Source: Oscillospiraceae bacterium
GTDB lineage: Bacteria > Bacillota > Clostridia > Oscillospirales > Oscillospiraceae
Direction: 5' to 3'
DNA length: 64,000 nucleotides
Assembly (NCBI GenBank): GCA_015068455.1
Contig: SVKO01000003.1
Span: 248,001 to 312,000 of the forward strand
Each line of letters opens with the position of its first letter. The stretch's first letter is position 1. Of the stretch, positions 19,385 to 30,509 are shown one piece after another. The notes beneath the pieces were generated by a model. The model made no database searches, was not told the DNA's origin, and saw only the letters and a program-made list of their open reading frames with translations. The translations under genes were made by a program, and so were the position numbers.

Positions 19385-19528
19385 CCTCAGTTGTGAAAGC
19401 CAAAAATGAAATGTCCCGCGGACGGCTGAATCGGTTAAATCTTCCGCCTCGATTCGCTCGGCACCCTCTTTAGAGCAAAAGAGGGCTTTTTCCGCTGCGG
19501 CGATCAGATACAGTTCGCCGCTAGTCAT
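19385..19528 (-). other. possible small gene or gene remnant downstream of a lipoprotein gene
   Basis: An ATG at 19526-19528 opens a frame whose first 50 or so residues look protein-like (MTSGELYLIAAAEKALF..., later VRGTFHFWLSQLRNN) and which starts 9 bp after the lipoprotein stop. The frame then runs without a stop through the ligA terminator into antisense ligA, which argues against an intact gene. The ribosome site is weak (AGG). I do not recognise the sequence; a decayed gene end is the best guess. Confidence 0.25.
19464..19492 (+). terminator. second terminator-like hairpin downstream of ligA
   Basis: Stem CCCTCTTT/AAAGAGGG (19464-19471, 19478-19485) followed by CTTTTTCC. It lies inside the possible minus-strand gene remnant. 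Confidence 0.5.
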
Positions 19529-19537
19529 GTTGCCTGT

Positions 19538-19966
19538 TTATGCGTGATTGATTGGAATGATTTCAATCGCGGGAAGCAGACGATTCGCTTTTTGATCGCT
19601 GTCTGCCGACGTTCCGACAAACAGGACGTCAAATTCGTTTTCTCCGGGTATCAATTCAAATTGGATTTGTCCCGGGATTTGCTCCTGCTGCGCGATCAGT
19701 TTGTTTTCTTTGATGAAGCCGTTTTTCTGATCTTCGGAGAAATCGCCGGTCAGACAGGCGTTCTTTGTTTCAGAGGTCTGATTCAAAATACAAACATGGC
19801 ATTTAATCCGGACTGTTCCGTCGGATATCACAAAATCATCAAACCAGGAGCGGTTCTGGTCAACAACCAGATCCTGTGACGGATACGCTTTGTTCACGTT
19901 TTGACTGCAAGAGCTCAAAACAACGGCAATGAGTATAAGGCACAGTAAAACACAGCGTTTTTTCAT
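19538..19966 (-). CDS. small predicted lipoprotein of unknown function
   Basis: A 142-residue exported protein beginning MKKRCVLLCLILIAVVLSSC, with Cys20 in a good lipobox (LSSC). The mature part is hydrophilic and ends with a segment that looks like a beta-sandwich edge (ENEFDVLFVGTSADSDQKAN). Base composition is more AT-rich than the surrounding housekeeping genes, suggesting acquisition. It lies 30 bp downstream of the phosphatase-acetyltransferase gene on the same strand, so it may be the tail of the pyrF transcript. Function not recognised. Confidence 0.75.
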   Translation of the reverse strand: MKKRCVLLCLILIAVVLSSCSQNVNKAYPSQDLVVDQNRSWFDDFVISDGTVRIKCHVCILNQTSETKNACLTGDFSEDQKNGFIKENKLIAQQEQIPGQIQFELIPGENEFDVLFVGTSADSDQKANRLLPAIEIIPINHA

Positions 19967-19996
19967 AGAATTGCCTTTCGCAGAAAACGGGGTTCT

Positions 19997-21130
19997 TTAT
20001 ATTTCGGAGATGGGCGGCACGTCGGCGTTTTTCACGTCGATGTCCAGGGCCATCTCGATCAGCGGCTCGGCGGCGCCGGGGGTCTGGCCGATCTCCCGGA
20101 AGCCGTATTTCCGATAGAAGGCCAGGGCGCGTTCATTGCGCTTCGATACCGCCAGGGTGATGCGTTTGCATCCCTCTGCCCGGAACCGGCTCACCGCCTG
20201 TCCCAGGAGCTGGGAGCCCAGACGCTGGCCGCGCAGAGGCTCGGTCAGCGCCAGGAAGACGATCCGTCCGCCCCGCCGCATGAGGATCACGCCGGCGGGC
20301 TCGCCCTGCAGGAAGGCGTTCTGGCAGTATTCCGGCGGGGTGACCGCGGCGAAGGACTCCACGGCGGAAAGCTGCAGATGCGCCTCATTTCCGTAAATGC
20401 TGTCCCAGGTCTCGCGGTAGAGATCCAGCAGCAGGGAGAGGTCGCCGCCCGCGGGCTCGAACCACATGTTTTTCTTGAGGATCTCCTCGCCCAGGATCTC
20501 CCCCAGGCGGCCGAAGGTGGACAGTTCCCGGGGCAGGTGGGAATTGTCGTTGATGTAGTCGGCCCGATAGGCGCCGTCCTCATAGAAGATATGGCTGACG
20601 CCGGTGTTGTCGCACACGGGCACGGGCCCGCCCTCGCCGTAGCGGAACAGCTCCATGAGCACGCCCCGCAGCGCCGCCCCGTGGGAGAAGATGGCGATGG
20701 TTTTGCCGTCGTATTCCTTCGCCAGCGCCGTCATTTTGCCGATGAAGCGGCCGGTGTACTCCGGGAAAGTCTCGCCGCCGGGTACATGCAGGGTGCGGGG
20801 ATCCAGGCGGAACTGATCCATGGCCTCCTTGTCAAAATGGTCGATATAGCCGAAGGGCTTGTCCTCCCACACGCCGAAATTGACCTCCCGGAATTCCGGG
20901 CAGCGGTGCAGAGGCAGATCCTTCGGGCGGCAGATGGCCTGGGCGGTCATACACGCCCGGGTCAGGTCGCTGGAAAAGCAGGCGTCGATACGGATGTTTT
21001 CGAACCGCTTTTCCAGATAACCGACCTGCTCCCTGCCCAGGGGCGTGAGCAGGGAGTCGTACTGGCCGTGGTTGCGGCGGTAGATGTTGCCCTCCGCCTC
21101 GGCATGTCGGATCAGATAAATATCGGTCAT
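19997..21130 (-). CDS. fusion: histidine phosphatase (phosphoglycerate mutase-like) + GNAT acetyltransferase
   Basis: A 377-residue two-domain protein. Residues 1 to about 205 are a histidine phosphatase with the catalytic LIRHAEAEGN start, FSSDLTRACMTA, and the second His in AIFSHGAALRG. Residues about 220-377 are a GNAT acetyltransferase with IVFLALTEPLRGQRLGSQLL (acetyl-CoA loop) and RALAFYRKYGFREIG. The start ATG (21128-21130) shares one base with the pyrF stop (TAATG), indicating coupling to pyrF. Longer upstream frames read back into antisense pyrF and were rejected. The substrates of either domain are unknown. Confidence 0.88.
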   Translation of the reverse strand: MTDIYLIRHAEAEGNIYRRNHGQYDSLLTPLGREQVGYLEKRFENIRIDACFSSDLTRACMTAQAICRPKDLPLHRCPEFREVNFGVWEDKPFGYIDHFDKEAMDQFRLDPRTLHVPGGETFPEYTGRFIGKMTALAKEYDGKTIAIFSHGAALRGVLMELFRYGEGGPVPVCDNTGVSHIFYEDGAYRADYINDNSHLPRELSTFGRLGEILGEEILKKNMWFEPAGGDLSLLLDLYRETWDSIYGNEAHLQLSAVESFAAVTPPEYCQNAFLQGEPAGVILMRRGGRIVFLALTEPLRGQRLGSQLLGQAVSRFRAEGCKRITLAVSKRNERALAFYRKYGFREIGQTPGAAEPLIEMALDIDVKNADVPPISEI

Positions 21131-22011
21131 TATATCACCAGCAGATATTTCAGAATGTCGTCGCGCATCTTGACGCAGGCCGCTCTGGCGCAGTCGGCGT
21201 AATGCGCTTCGTCGCCGGCGGCCTGCCATGCGCCCAGGATGCTGCGCGAGGCGCTGACGATGGCGCCGCGGCCCAGCCGGTCGAAGGCGTACTGGACGCT
21301 GCGGGCATGGCCGCCCTGGGCGCCGTAGCCGATGACCAGAAGGAAGATCCGGTCATACTTCTGCCGCAGGGAGCGGATGGCGTCGGGCTGGGTGGCGCCC
21401 ACCACGGCGGCGATCTCGGAGTAGCCGTTTTTGGCGAACAGGTCGGTGCTCCAGCGCATGATGAGGTCGGTCACCGCGGTGTAGACCAGGCGGTCGCCGG
21501 AGATCAGCTCCTGCACCTCGCGGCTGGATTTGTTGGAGGTGCGCACGTAGCAGAAGAGGTTCTTGCGCGCGTCCCGGCAGTAGGGCAGGAAGGGTTTGAC
21601 GTTGTCGCCGCCCAGGTAGCCGTTGACGGTGACGCCGTCGCAGGTATAGGGGGCGTTCTCGCCGAACAGAGCGTCGGCGTAGAGCTGGGAGATGTGCTCC
21701 ACGCTGGCATAGTTGCTGTCGAGCAGCACATAGAAGCCCATTTTGGCTGCCTTTTCCATCAGCCGCTGCATCACCGCCACGCCTTCGGCCCCCAGGGCCA
21801 GGAAGCAGCGCTCCTGCAGCTTGACCGCCGGCGCGACGCCGTGGACAGCCTCCAGGATCCCCTCGCAGAAGCGTTCGTAGGCATCCGCCATGGCCGCGAC
21901 GCCCTCGCCCTCAATGAGGGACGGCGGGATCAGCGCGGGGGATGGGTCCAGGCCCACCATGACCGGGCTCTTGAGCTTGTGGATCTTTGCCTGCAAAACG
22001 TCGATCGACAT
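21130..22011 (-). CDS. pyrF: orotidine 5'-phosphate decarboxylase family protein with altered active site
   Basis: A 293-residue protein of the long (type 2) OMP decarboxylase family, which in active form makes UMP. Family blocks are clear: VMVGLDPSPALIP, VKLQERCFLALGAEG, VTVNGYLGGDNVKPFLP, VRTSNKSS, AVVGATQPDAIRSLR, VIGYGAQGG and SASRSIL. The catalytic block, normally DxKxxD within DAKRGDI, reads LLDSNYASVEH: Asp98 remains, Lys is Asn100 and the second Asp is Ser103, aligned without gaps. By known mechanism this should be inactive or changed. First gene of a unit with the phosphatase-acetyltransferase, behind a good promoter. Confidence 0.82.
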   Translation of the reverse strand: MSIDVLQAKIHKLKSPVMVGLDPSPALIPPSLIEGEGVAAMADAYERFCEGILEAVHGVAPAVKLQERCFLALGAEGVAVMQRLMEKAAKMGFYVLLDSNYASVEHISQLYADALFGENAPYTCDGVTVNGYLGGDNVKPFLPYCRDARKNLFCYVRTSNKSSREVQELISGDRLVYTAVTDLIMRWSTDLFAKNGYSEIAAVVGATQPDAIRSLRQKYDRIFLLVIGYGAQGGHARSVQYAFDRLGRGAIVSASRSILGAWQAAGDEAHYADCARAACVKMRDDILKYLLVI

Positions 22012-22045
22012 AAATACCGCCCCTTTCGCGTCGTTTCTTGTCTAT

Positions 22046-22074
22046 ATGATAGCATCATTTCGGATCGGATGCAA
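22046..22074 (-). promoter_or_regulatory. predicted sigma-A promoter of pyrF
   Basis: Minus strand: TTGCAT, 17-bp spacer, TATCAT. It lies within a 64-bp segment that is repeated at 22916-22974. Confidence 0.75.
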
Positions 22075-22111
22075 GGAGAGAAAACAAGCGCTCCGGGTTT
22101 TCCCGGAGCGC
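22048..22111. repeat. direct repeat copy 1 (promoter plus terminator module) upstream of pyrF
   Basis: This 64-bp stretch is almost identical to 22916-22974: one substitution (22061), and a few changes and a 5-base gap in the A-rich part near 22078-22087. It holds the pyrF promoter and the hairpin 22088-22111. Confidence 0.9.
22088..22111 (-). terminator. Rho-independent terminator downstream of the 229-residue membrane protein gene
   Basis: Stem GCGCTCCGGG/CCCGGAGCGC with loop TTTT; on the minus strand followed by TTGTTTTCTC. A smaller dyad ACAGGGGA/TCCCCTGT (22133-22151) lies between it and the gene's stop. Confidence 0.75.
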
Positions 22112-22157
22112 GCAGGGTTATCAATCAATCACACAGGGGAACGTCCCCTGTACTAAA

Positions 22158-22847
22158 TCAATCCTTTGTCGGCATGCTATTTTGTTTCTTCTTCGAGCGA
22201 CGAAGGAAAACGACAACAAAGGATAATGCGATAAGCGACGCTATTGCAGCAATACCGCTTATAATAAGAGCCTGCGTTCCGGTGGGGGCGTTTCCTTCCG
22301 TCTTAACTAAAAGCTGGGTTTGGTTTCCGTTTGTCCGGTAAAAAGCAGAATATGGCCGGGTAATCCCCTTGAACATGTATGTCCATTCTCCGACAGGAAA
22401 CCGCTTTTTCGTGTTGAGCTGCCGTATTTCTTCTTCTGAGAGATTGGAATGGCAAATTTGCAGCTCTCCGCTGGTCAAATCACAGATGATCTCAGTGGGA
22501 TAAATGTAGATGTTTAACGCATTTTCTGTCAGCTCAAAATAAGTGGGTTTTTGAGAGACAAGCCGCACCGTTTTTTGAAACTCGCCCTCTGCATTATAAA
22601 TATCGAAAAACTTTTCCCGAATACAGTTGGGATCGCGGACGGTGGTATTCCATGTCCCCAGAGCGAACCAGCCATCGTCTCGAACATCGGCAAAGTATAA
22701 ATCGCTGCGGATTACAGGCGTATCAATGATTTTAACATCCAAATCTTCAAGCGTCATAAGTTCTTCCGCATTAATTGCCATGTTTAGTAAGACTATTGAC
22801 AGGGAAAAACACATCAGAATGCACAGCAGTTTCTTTAAGTTAAGCAT
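22158..22847 (-). CDS. predicted signal-peptide protein with C-terminal membrane anchor, unknown function
   Basis: A 229-residue protein starting MLNLKKLLCILMCFS, with a signal peptide likely cut near NAEE (about residue 28), an extracellular domain, a hydrophobic helix (ALIISGIAAIASLIALSFVV) and a basic tail (RRSKKKQNS). This gives an outside domain anchored at its C-terminus. GGAG lies 8 bp before the ATG at 22845-22847; an earlier ATG at 22863 has no ribosome site. The gene is AT-richer than its neighbours and is bracketed by two copies of a 60-bp promoter-terminator repeat, suggesting insertion between pyrF and carB-dapF. Family not recognised. Confidence 0.78.
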   Translation of the reverse strand: MLNLKKLLCILMCFSLSIVLLNMAINAEELMTLEDLDVKIIDTPVIRSDLYFADVRDDGWFALGTWNTTVRDPNCIREKFFDIYNAEGEFQKTVRLVSQKPTYFELTENALNIYIYPTEIICDLTSGELQICHSNLSEEEIRQLNTKKRFPVGEWTYMFKGITRPYSAFYRTNGNQTQLLVKTEGNAPTGTQALIISGIAAIASLIALSFVVVFLRRSKKKQNSMPTKD

Positions 22848-22913
22848 ATAAAATCTCCAATTCATAAAGACTGTAGCACGGGGAACGTTTCTCCATCGTG
22901 GTCTCTTGTGAAT

Positions 22914-22942
22914 AAGATAGCATCATTTTGGATCGGATGCAA
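22914..22942 (-). promoter_or_regulatory. predicted promoter of the 229-residue membrane protein gene
   Basis: Minus strand: TTGCAT, 17-bp spacer, TATCTT. It is the duplicate of the pyrF promoter. Confidence 0.65.
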
Positions 22943-22974
22943 GGAAAAAAGCGCTCCGGGTTTTCCCGGAGCGC
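22916..22974. repeat. direct repeat copy 2 (promoter plus terminator module)
   Basis: Near-identical to 22048-22111, 868 bp away. The two copies flank exactly one gene and its intergenic sequence. Confidence 0.9.
22951..22974 (-). terminator. Rho-independent terminator after carB-dapF
   Basis: Stem GCGCTCCGGG/CCCGGAGCGC, loop TTTT, then on the minus strand TTTTTTCC. It starts 14 bp after the carB-dapF stop. Confidence 0.88.
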
Positions 22975-22988
22975 TTTGGTTTGATTGA

Positions 22989-27022
<4,034 letters not shown>

Positions 27023-27023
<1 letters not shown>

Positions 27024-28081
27024 CAGTCGTTCCCTCCCATCATGTCAATGAAGCGTTCCATGAGTTTCTGCGTATCCCGTGCGCCGGTGCAGGCCTCGGG
27101 GGTGAACTGCACGGAGAAGCAGCCCGGATATTCCATGCCCTCGCAGGTGCCGTCGTTGGCGTTTTGCCAGCGCTCGGTGCCGACGTCGCGCAGACTCTCG
27201 GCGTCCACGCAGTAGCCGTGGTTCTGGCTGGTGATGACGGTGCGGCCCGTCACGAGGTCGCGCACCGGCTGGTTGTCGCCGCGGTGGCCGACGGGCAGCT
27301 TATAGGTCCGGCCGCCCTGGGCCAGGGCCAGGAGCTGGTGCCCCAGGCCGATGCCGAAGATGGGCTTCATGCCGATCAGGCGGGCGATCTGGGCCACAGC
27401 GGCCTCATTTTCCGCGGGATCGCCGGGGCCGTCGGAGAGCACCAGGCCGTCCGGCCAGCAGGCCAGGATGTCGTCGGCGGAGGTGTCGTGGGGCATGGCC
27501 ACGACCTCGCAGCCGCGGCTGGTGAGGGCGCGGATCAGCGAGCGCCGGGCGCCGAAGTCCAGCAGGGCAACGCGGTATTTTTGCTCGCCCTCGGCGGGGA
27601 AGATCTCGGTTTCCTTTCGGCTGACCTTCTCCACCTCGCCGGACACGCGGTAGGCGCTGATGGCCTCAAGATCCGCGGGAAGCTCGGAGACGATGGCGGC
27701 GTTCATGACGCCCTGCTCGCGGATGCGGGTGGTCAGCACGCGGGTGTCCAGGCCGCAGATGCCGGGGATGCCCTTGTTCTTCAAAAAAGTGTCCAAATCA
27801 TACTGAGAGCGGAAATTGGAGGGGTCGGCGCACAATTCACGCACCACGTAACCGCGCAGCGCGCAGTCCCCTTCAAAATCCGCTTCCATAACACCATAAT
27901 TCCCGATCATAGGAAAAGTCTGCATCACGATCTGTCCGGCGTAGCCGGGATCGGTCAGCGTTTCCAGATATCCAACCATGCCGGTGGCAAACACCAATTC
28001 GCCCACGCAGTCACCGGGGGCGCCGATGCGCTTGCCGGCAAATACGGAGCCGTCGCTCAATACCAGATAGGCCTTGTCCAT
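27023..28081 (-). CDS. carA: carbamoyl-phosphate synthase small subunit lacking glutaminase catalytic residues
   Basis: A 352-residue CarA. The N-terminal domain is normal (VFATGMVGYLETLTDP, CGLDTR). In the C-terminal class I amidotransferase domain the fold is kept (LSDGPGDP, SQNHGYCVD), but the nucleophile elbow reads FGIGLGHQ, so the Cys is Gly245, and the triad His in QFHPEA reads QFTPEA (Thr327); Glu329 remains. The subunit should therefore not hydrolyse glutamine. Human CPS I also lost this Cys and uses free ammonia, a useful precedent. First gene of the carA-carB-dapF unit; promoter carries an ARG-box-like site. ATG preceded by GGAGAG. Confidence 0.93.
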
Positions 28082-28114
28082 AACGCACTCTCCATTCTTG
28101 TTTTATTCTAAAAA

Positions 28115-28143
28115 ATAATAGGGCAAATAGAATAAATATTCAA
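28115..28143 (-). promoter_or_regulatory. carA promoter with ARG-box-like operator
   Basis: Minus strand: TTGAAT, 17-bp spacer, TATTAT. The -35 and spacer contain TTGAATATTTATTCTA, close to the ArgR/AhrC half-site pair TGAAT-N4-ATTCA. A looser match, TATTCTAAAAAATAAT, lies about 20 bp downstream over the -10. The leader to the carA ATG is only about 25 nt, too short for a PyrR attenuator. Confidence 0.65.
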
Positions 28144-28239
28144 TTCGCATGCTGTACAAACTTCAAGGATTTGTTCTTGCAAACCCCGCATTTTTGCACA
28201 AAAACTGTCGCAAACGCTTGAAATGATATGATGATGTAC

Positions 28240-28269
28240 GAACCGGGCGGGATATATCCCGCCCGGTTC
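28240..28269. terminator. 30-bp perfect palindrome, possible bidirectional terminator
   Basis: GAACCGGGCGGGAT and its complement with AT at the centre. On the plus strand it is followed by ATCATTTTTCC. The rest of the 28144-28417 gap shows no gene; a small dyad CCCTTC/GAAGGG lies near 28354-28374, just downstream of the AT-rich lipoprotein gene's end. Confidence 0.5.
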
Positions 28270-28417
28270 ATCATTTTTCCGCGATTACGTCGCTGGAGCC
28301 ATCAGGAAAATGACAGAAAGAGTACACACTATAGTAGTTAGATCAGATTCGGCCCTTCAAGAAGAACGAAGGGTTGGGTTTAGCGAAGAATTATCAATAC
28401 TTTGGGATGATTATCTA

Positions 28418-29596
28418 TTATTCAACATTCAACAACTCAAGGGTGTAAGTTCCAGGTGCAAGATCAGAAACATAAGTTGAGGCGTCTTTAAACGATTCAC
28501 CGACTTTTATATCACTTGACCAGAAAGTACCAGAATCAACAACTATCTCTTTATCATCGTATAATTTCCAGCCGACTTCTACTCCACGAGAATAGGAATC
28601 TCCTTCTTCATCGTATGTTTTACTGCCGGAAATAGATAATTCAACAGACGCTTTTCCATCGTACCAATAGCCTATTTCATAATCGAATGAAGTAACTTGA
28701 CAAGTGGTGGTTAAAGATTTAAATGAGGTATAGTCAACACTACACGGCAAGGAATTTTTTAGGTTGATTTCAATTATCATATCATTAACATACTCGACCG
28801 GATGATATTCTGTCCGCAAATAATCAAACAAACTGTCATTGAATAGAGAAATCCTTGCTTCTGCTTTTGAAAACTCCTTACTAACATAGATACTGCATTG
28901 ATTGGTGCTTCCTGCTGGCCATGAGTTCATATATGCAGTTTGGGTCTCGACAAGAACACCATTATCATTGAATAGATTAAAGTCAATTTGTGCTTCAGAT
29001 AAATCATAGCTTGTATTATTAGTGATAAAACACTCATAATCAGTACCACCAAGACACTCCAAAACGACCGCATCTGTTATAATACCTTCCATTGCGGTGA
29101 TTTCTTCATCTAATTCAAGTCTTACTCGTCCGGTTGAGACAAAATCATCAAGCATATCGGTGTAATTATTGGAAACCATCAAACCATAATTATCTACCAA
29201 CTTACAGATTACTCTCGCACGATTATAATACCCATCCTGCCCATAAAGCATATTAAACTTATTATCGTCAGCACCGAAGTATTTTATTCCTTCAAGTTGC
29301 GTTTGCAAAGCGCTATTATACATTTCTGCAAGCTCTTTTAATTCGGAATTCTCAAAGGAATATTCAGAAATATCACCAATAGCGTTAAGTTCAGCATTCA
29401 CACATTGAATATAGCTTTCTTTTTCCTCGGCATTTGATTTATACGTATCGGGCAGATTCGAAGAAATCTTCCACCTTGCTTCAAGCCCTTTTTGCATATT
29501 CTTAACAAATCTTTCATCGTTTAAAGGGCGTGATCCACATGCAGTCAATGAGAATAACATTACGAGAACAAGAATAAGAGCGATTATTTTTTTCAT
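28418..29596 (-). CDS. predicted lipoprotein with FxLYD-like domain, AT-rich
   Basis: A 392-residue exported protein starting MKKIIALILVLVMLFSLTAC; Cys20 sits in a good lipobox. GGAGG lies 7 bp before the ATG (29594-29596). A helical middle part is followed by a beta-sandwich region resembling FxLYD domains (FITNNTSYDLSEAQIDFNLF, GVLVETQTAYMNSWPAG) and a second similar stretch at the end (VGWKLYDDKEIVVDSGTFW). Codon use and base composition are strikingly AT-rich against GC-rich neighbours, so recent transfer is likely. Surface-exposed; function unknown. Confidence 0.8.
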   Translation of the reverse strand: MKKIIALILVLVMLFSLTACGSRPLNDERFVKNMQKGLEARWKISSNLPDTYKSNAEEKESYIQCVNAELNAIGDISEYSFENSELKELAEMYNSALQTQLEGIKYFGADDNKFNMLYGQDGYYNRARVICKLVDNYGLMVSNNYTDMLDDFVSTGRVRLELDEEITAMEGIITDAVVLECLGGTDYECFITNNTSYDLSEAQIDFNLFNDNGVLVETQTAYMNSWPAGSTNQCSIYVSKEFSKAEARISLFNDSLFDYLRTEYHPVEYVNDMIIEINLKNSLPCSVDYTSFKSLTTTCQVTSFDYEIGYWYDGKASVELSISGSKTYDEEGDSYSRGVEVGWKLYDDKEIVVDSGTFWSSDIKVGESFKDASTYVSDLAPGTYTLELLNVE

Positions 29597-29776
29597 TTCT
29601 TTACCTCCGCAATAATTTGTTTCCACATATACATCAACTCTTTTGATTCTATGAAAATTTAAACTGCAGATAGTCTGAACAAGTGATACAAATGCTTTCT
29701 ACTATTATAGTTGGAAAACTTGCCGGTGTCAACAAAACAACACATCATAATCTTAAATTAAGGTTAGGTGATGTGT

Positions 29777-29974
29777 ATGATCGTTTATGACCGACTGTGG
29801 GAAAGAATGAAGGAAGTTGGTATTTCTCAATATCGCTTGATCAAGGAATACGGCTTCAGCAGTGGCCAATTGGATCGCCTGCGCAAAAATGAAAACATCA
29901 GTACGTTTACCCTCAATCGCCTCTGTGAGATTTTGGACTGCCGTCTGGAAGACATCGCCGAATACGAGAAATGA
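29777..29974 (+). CDS. small Xre-type helix-turn-helix regulator
   Basis: A 65-residue DNA-binding protein. MIVYDRLWERMKEVGISQYRL begins helix one, SGQLDRLRKNE holds the recognition helix, and TFTLNRLCEILDCRLEDI is the typical end of small Xre/Cro proteins. ATG 29777 has AGGTG 6 bp upstream; GTG 29768 and ATG 29771 are also in frame. It is divergent from the AT-rich lipoprotein gene and shares the same AT-rich island. It may regulate that gene or itself; an antitoxin role is possible but no toxin neighbour is seen. Confidence 0.85.
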   Translation: MIVYDRLWERMKEVGISQYRLIKEYGFSSGQLDRLRKNENISTFTLNRLCEILDCRLEDIAEYEK

Positions 29975-30010
29975 CCCATTCTCAGAAAAGGAGAACGGGT
30001 CATTATTTTT
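29971..30010 (+). terminator. Rho-independent terminator after the small Xre gene
   Basis: Stem ATGACCCATTCTC (29971-29983) with GAGAACGGGTCAT (29991-30003), one mismatch, then TATTTTT. The stem begins inside the last codons of the gene. Confidence 0.85.
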
Positions 30011-30020
30011 ATGAGAAAAC

Positions 30021-30040
30021 CGCCGCGCGGATGCGCGGCG
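30021..30040 (-). terminator. terminator after the 131-residue membrane protein gene
   Basis: Stem CGCCGCGC/GCGCGGCG, loop GGAT; on the minus strand followed by GTTTTCTC. Confidence 0.75.
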
Positions 30041-30048
30041 GCGTAAAA

Positions 30049-30444
30049 TTATGCCTTTTTCAATGCGGCGTTGATCGCGTTGATGAAGCGGGTGGATTTG
30101 ATGGCGCAGCTGTCGATGTAAACCTTTCCGTGCTCCAGGATCAGCGTCATAGAACCTCTGCCGTGTTTCAGATCCCGGATATCGGAGAAGCGGTATTCGT
30201 GCTTCCGGCCGAACATTGTCTGATAGATGAAGGCGCTGTCGCTGATCATCCGGGCGCTTTGGTTCCGCCAACACAGCACCGCCGACACCCCTAAGACGAA
30301 AAACAGAACAAAGCCCAGCAGCCACTGCCAGGCGGATGTTTCTATGAGAAACCAATATAGATACACCGGGCAGACGGCCAGAAAGAAAATCCCGGCGCCG
30401 CACACCCAGAAGGGAAGGTACATGTCTTTCTCTTTCCGTTGCAT
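30049..30444 (-). CDS. small membrane protein with PH-like cytoplasmic domain
   Basis: A 131-residue protein with two membrane helices (about residues 11-33 and 38-58) followed by a soluble domain. Residues MISDSAFIYQTMFGRKHEYRFSD resemble the bPH-like domains attached to paired helices in many small Bacillota membrane proteins. The ATG at 30442-30444 has GGAG 8 bp upstream. It stands alone, with hairpin terminators on both sides. No specific function can be given. Confidence 0.75.
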   Translation of the reverse strand: MQRKEKDMYLPFWVCGAGIFFLAVCPVYLYWFLIETSAWQWLLGFVLFFVLGVSAVLCWRNQSARMISDSAFIYQTMFGRKHEYRFSDIRDLKHGRGSMTLILEHGKVYIDSCAIKSTRFINAINAALKKA

Positions 30445-30466
30445 TGTGTTTTCTCCGATCTATTTG

Positions 30467-30495
30467 AAACCCGCCGCGCGATGCGCGGCGGGTTT
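30467..30495 (-). terminator. Rho-independent terminator after yebC
   Basis: A perfect 13-bp stem AAACCCGCCGCGC (30467-30479) with GCGCGGCGGGTTT (30483-30495), 3-nt loop. Confidence 0.85.
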
Positions 30496-30509
30496 GTTGT
30501 GTCGATATT

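Noticed and set aside
28240..28269. The 30-bp palindrome as a phage or element attachment site
   Set aside because: No direct repeat partner, integrase or tRNA gene is present; a terminator is simpler.
29777..29974. The small Xre protein as the antitoxin of a toxin-antitoxin pair
   Set aside because: No adjacent small toxin-like frame in the same orientation; the neighbour is a divergent lipoprotein.
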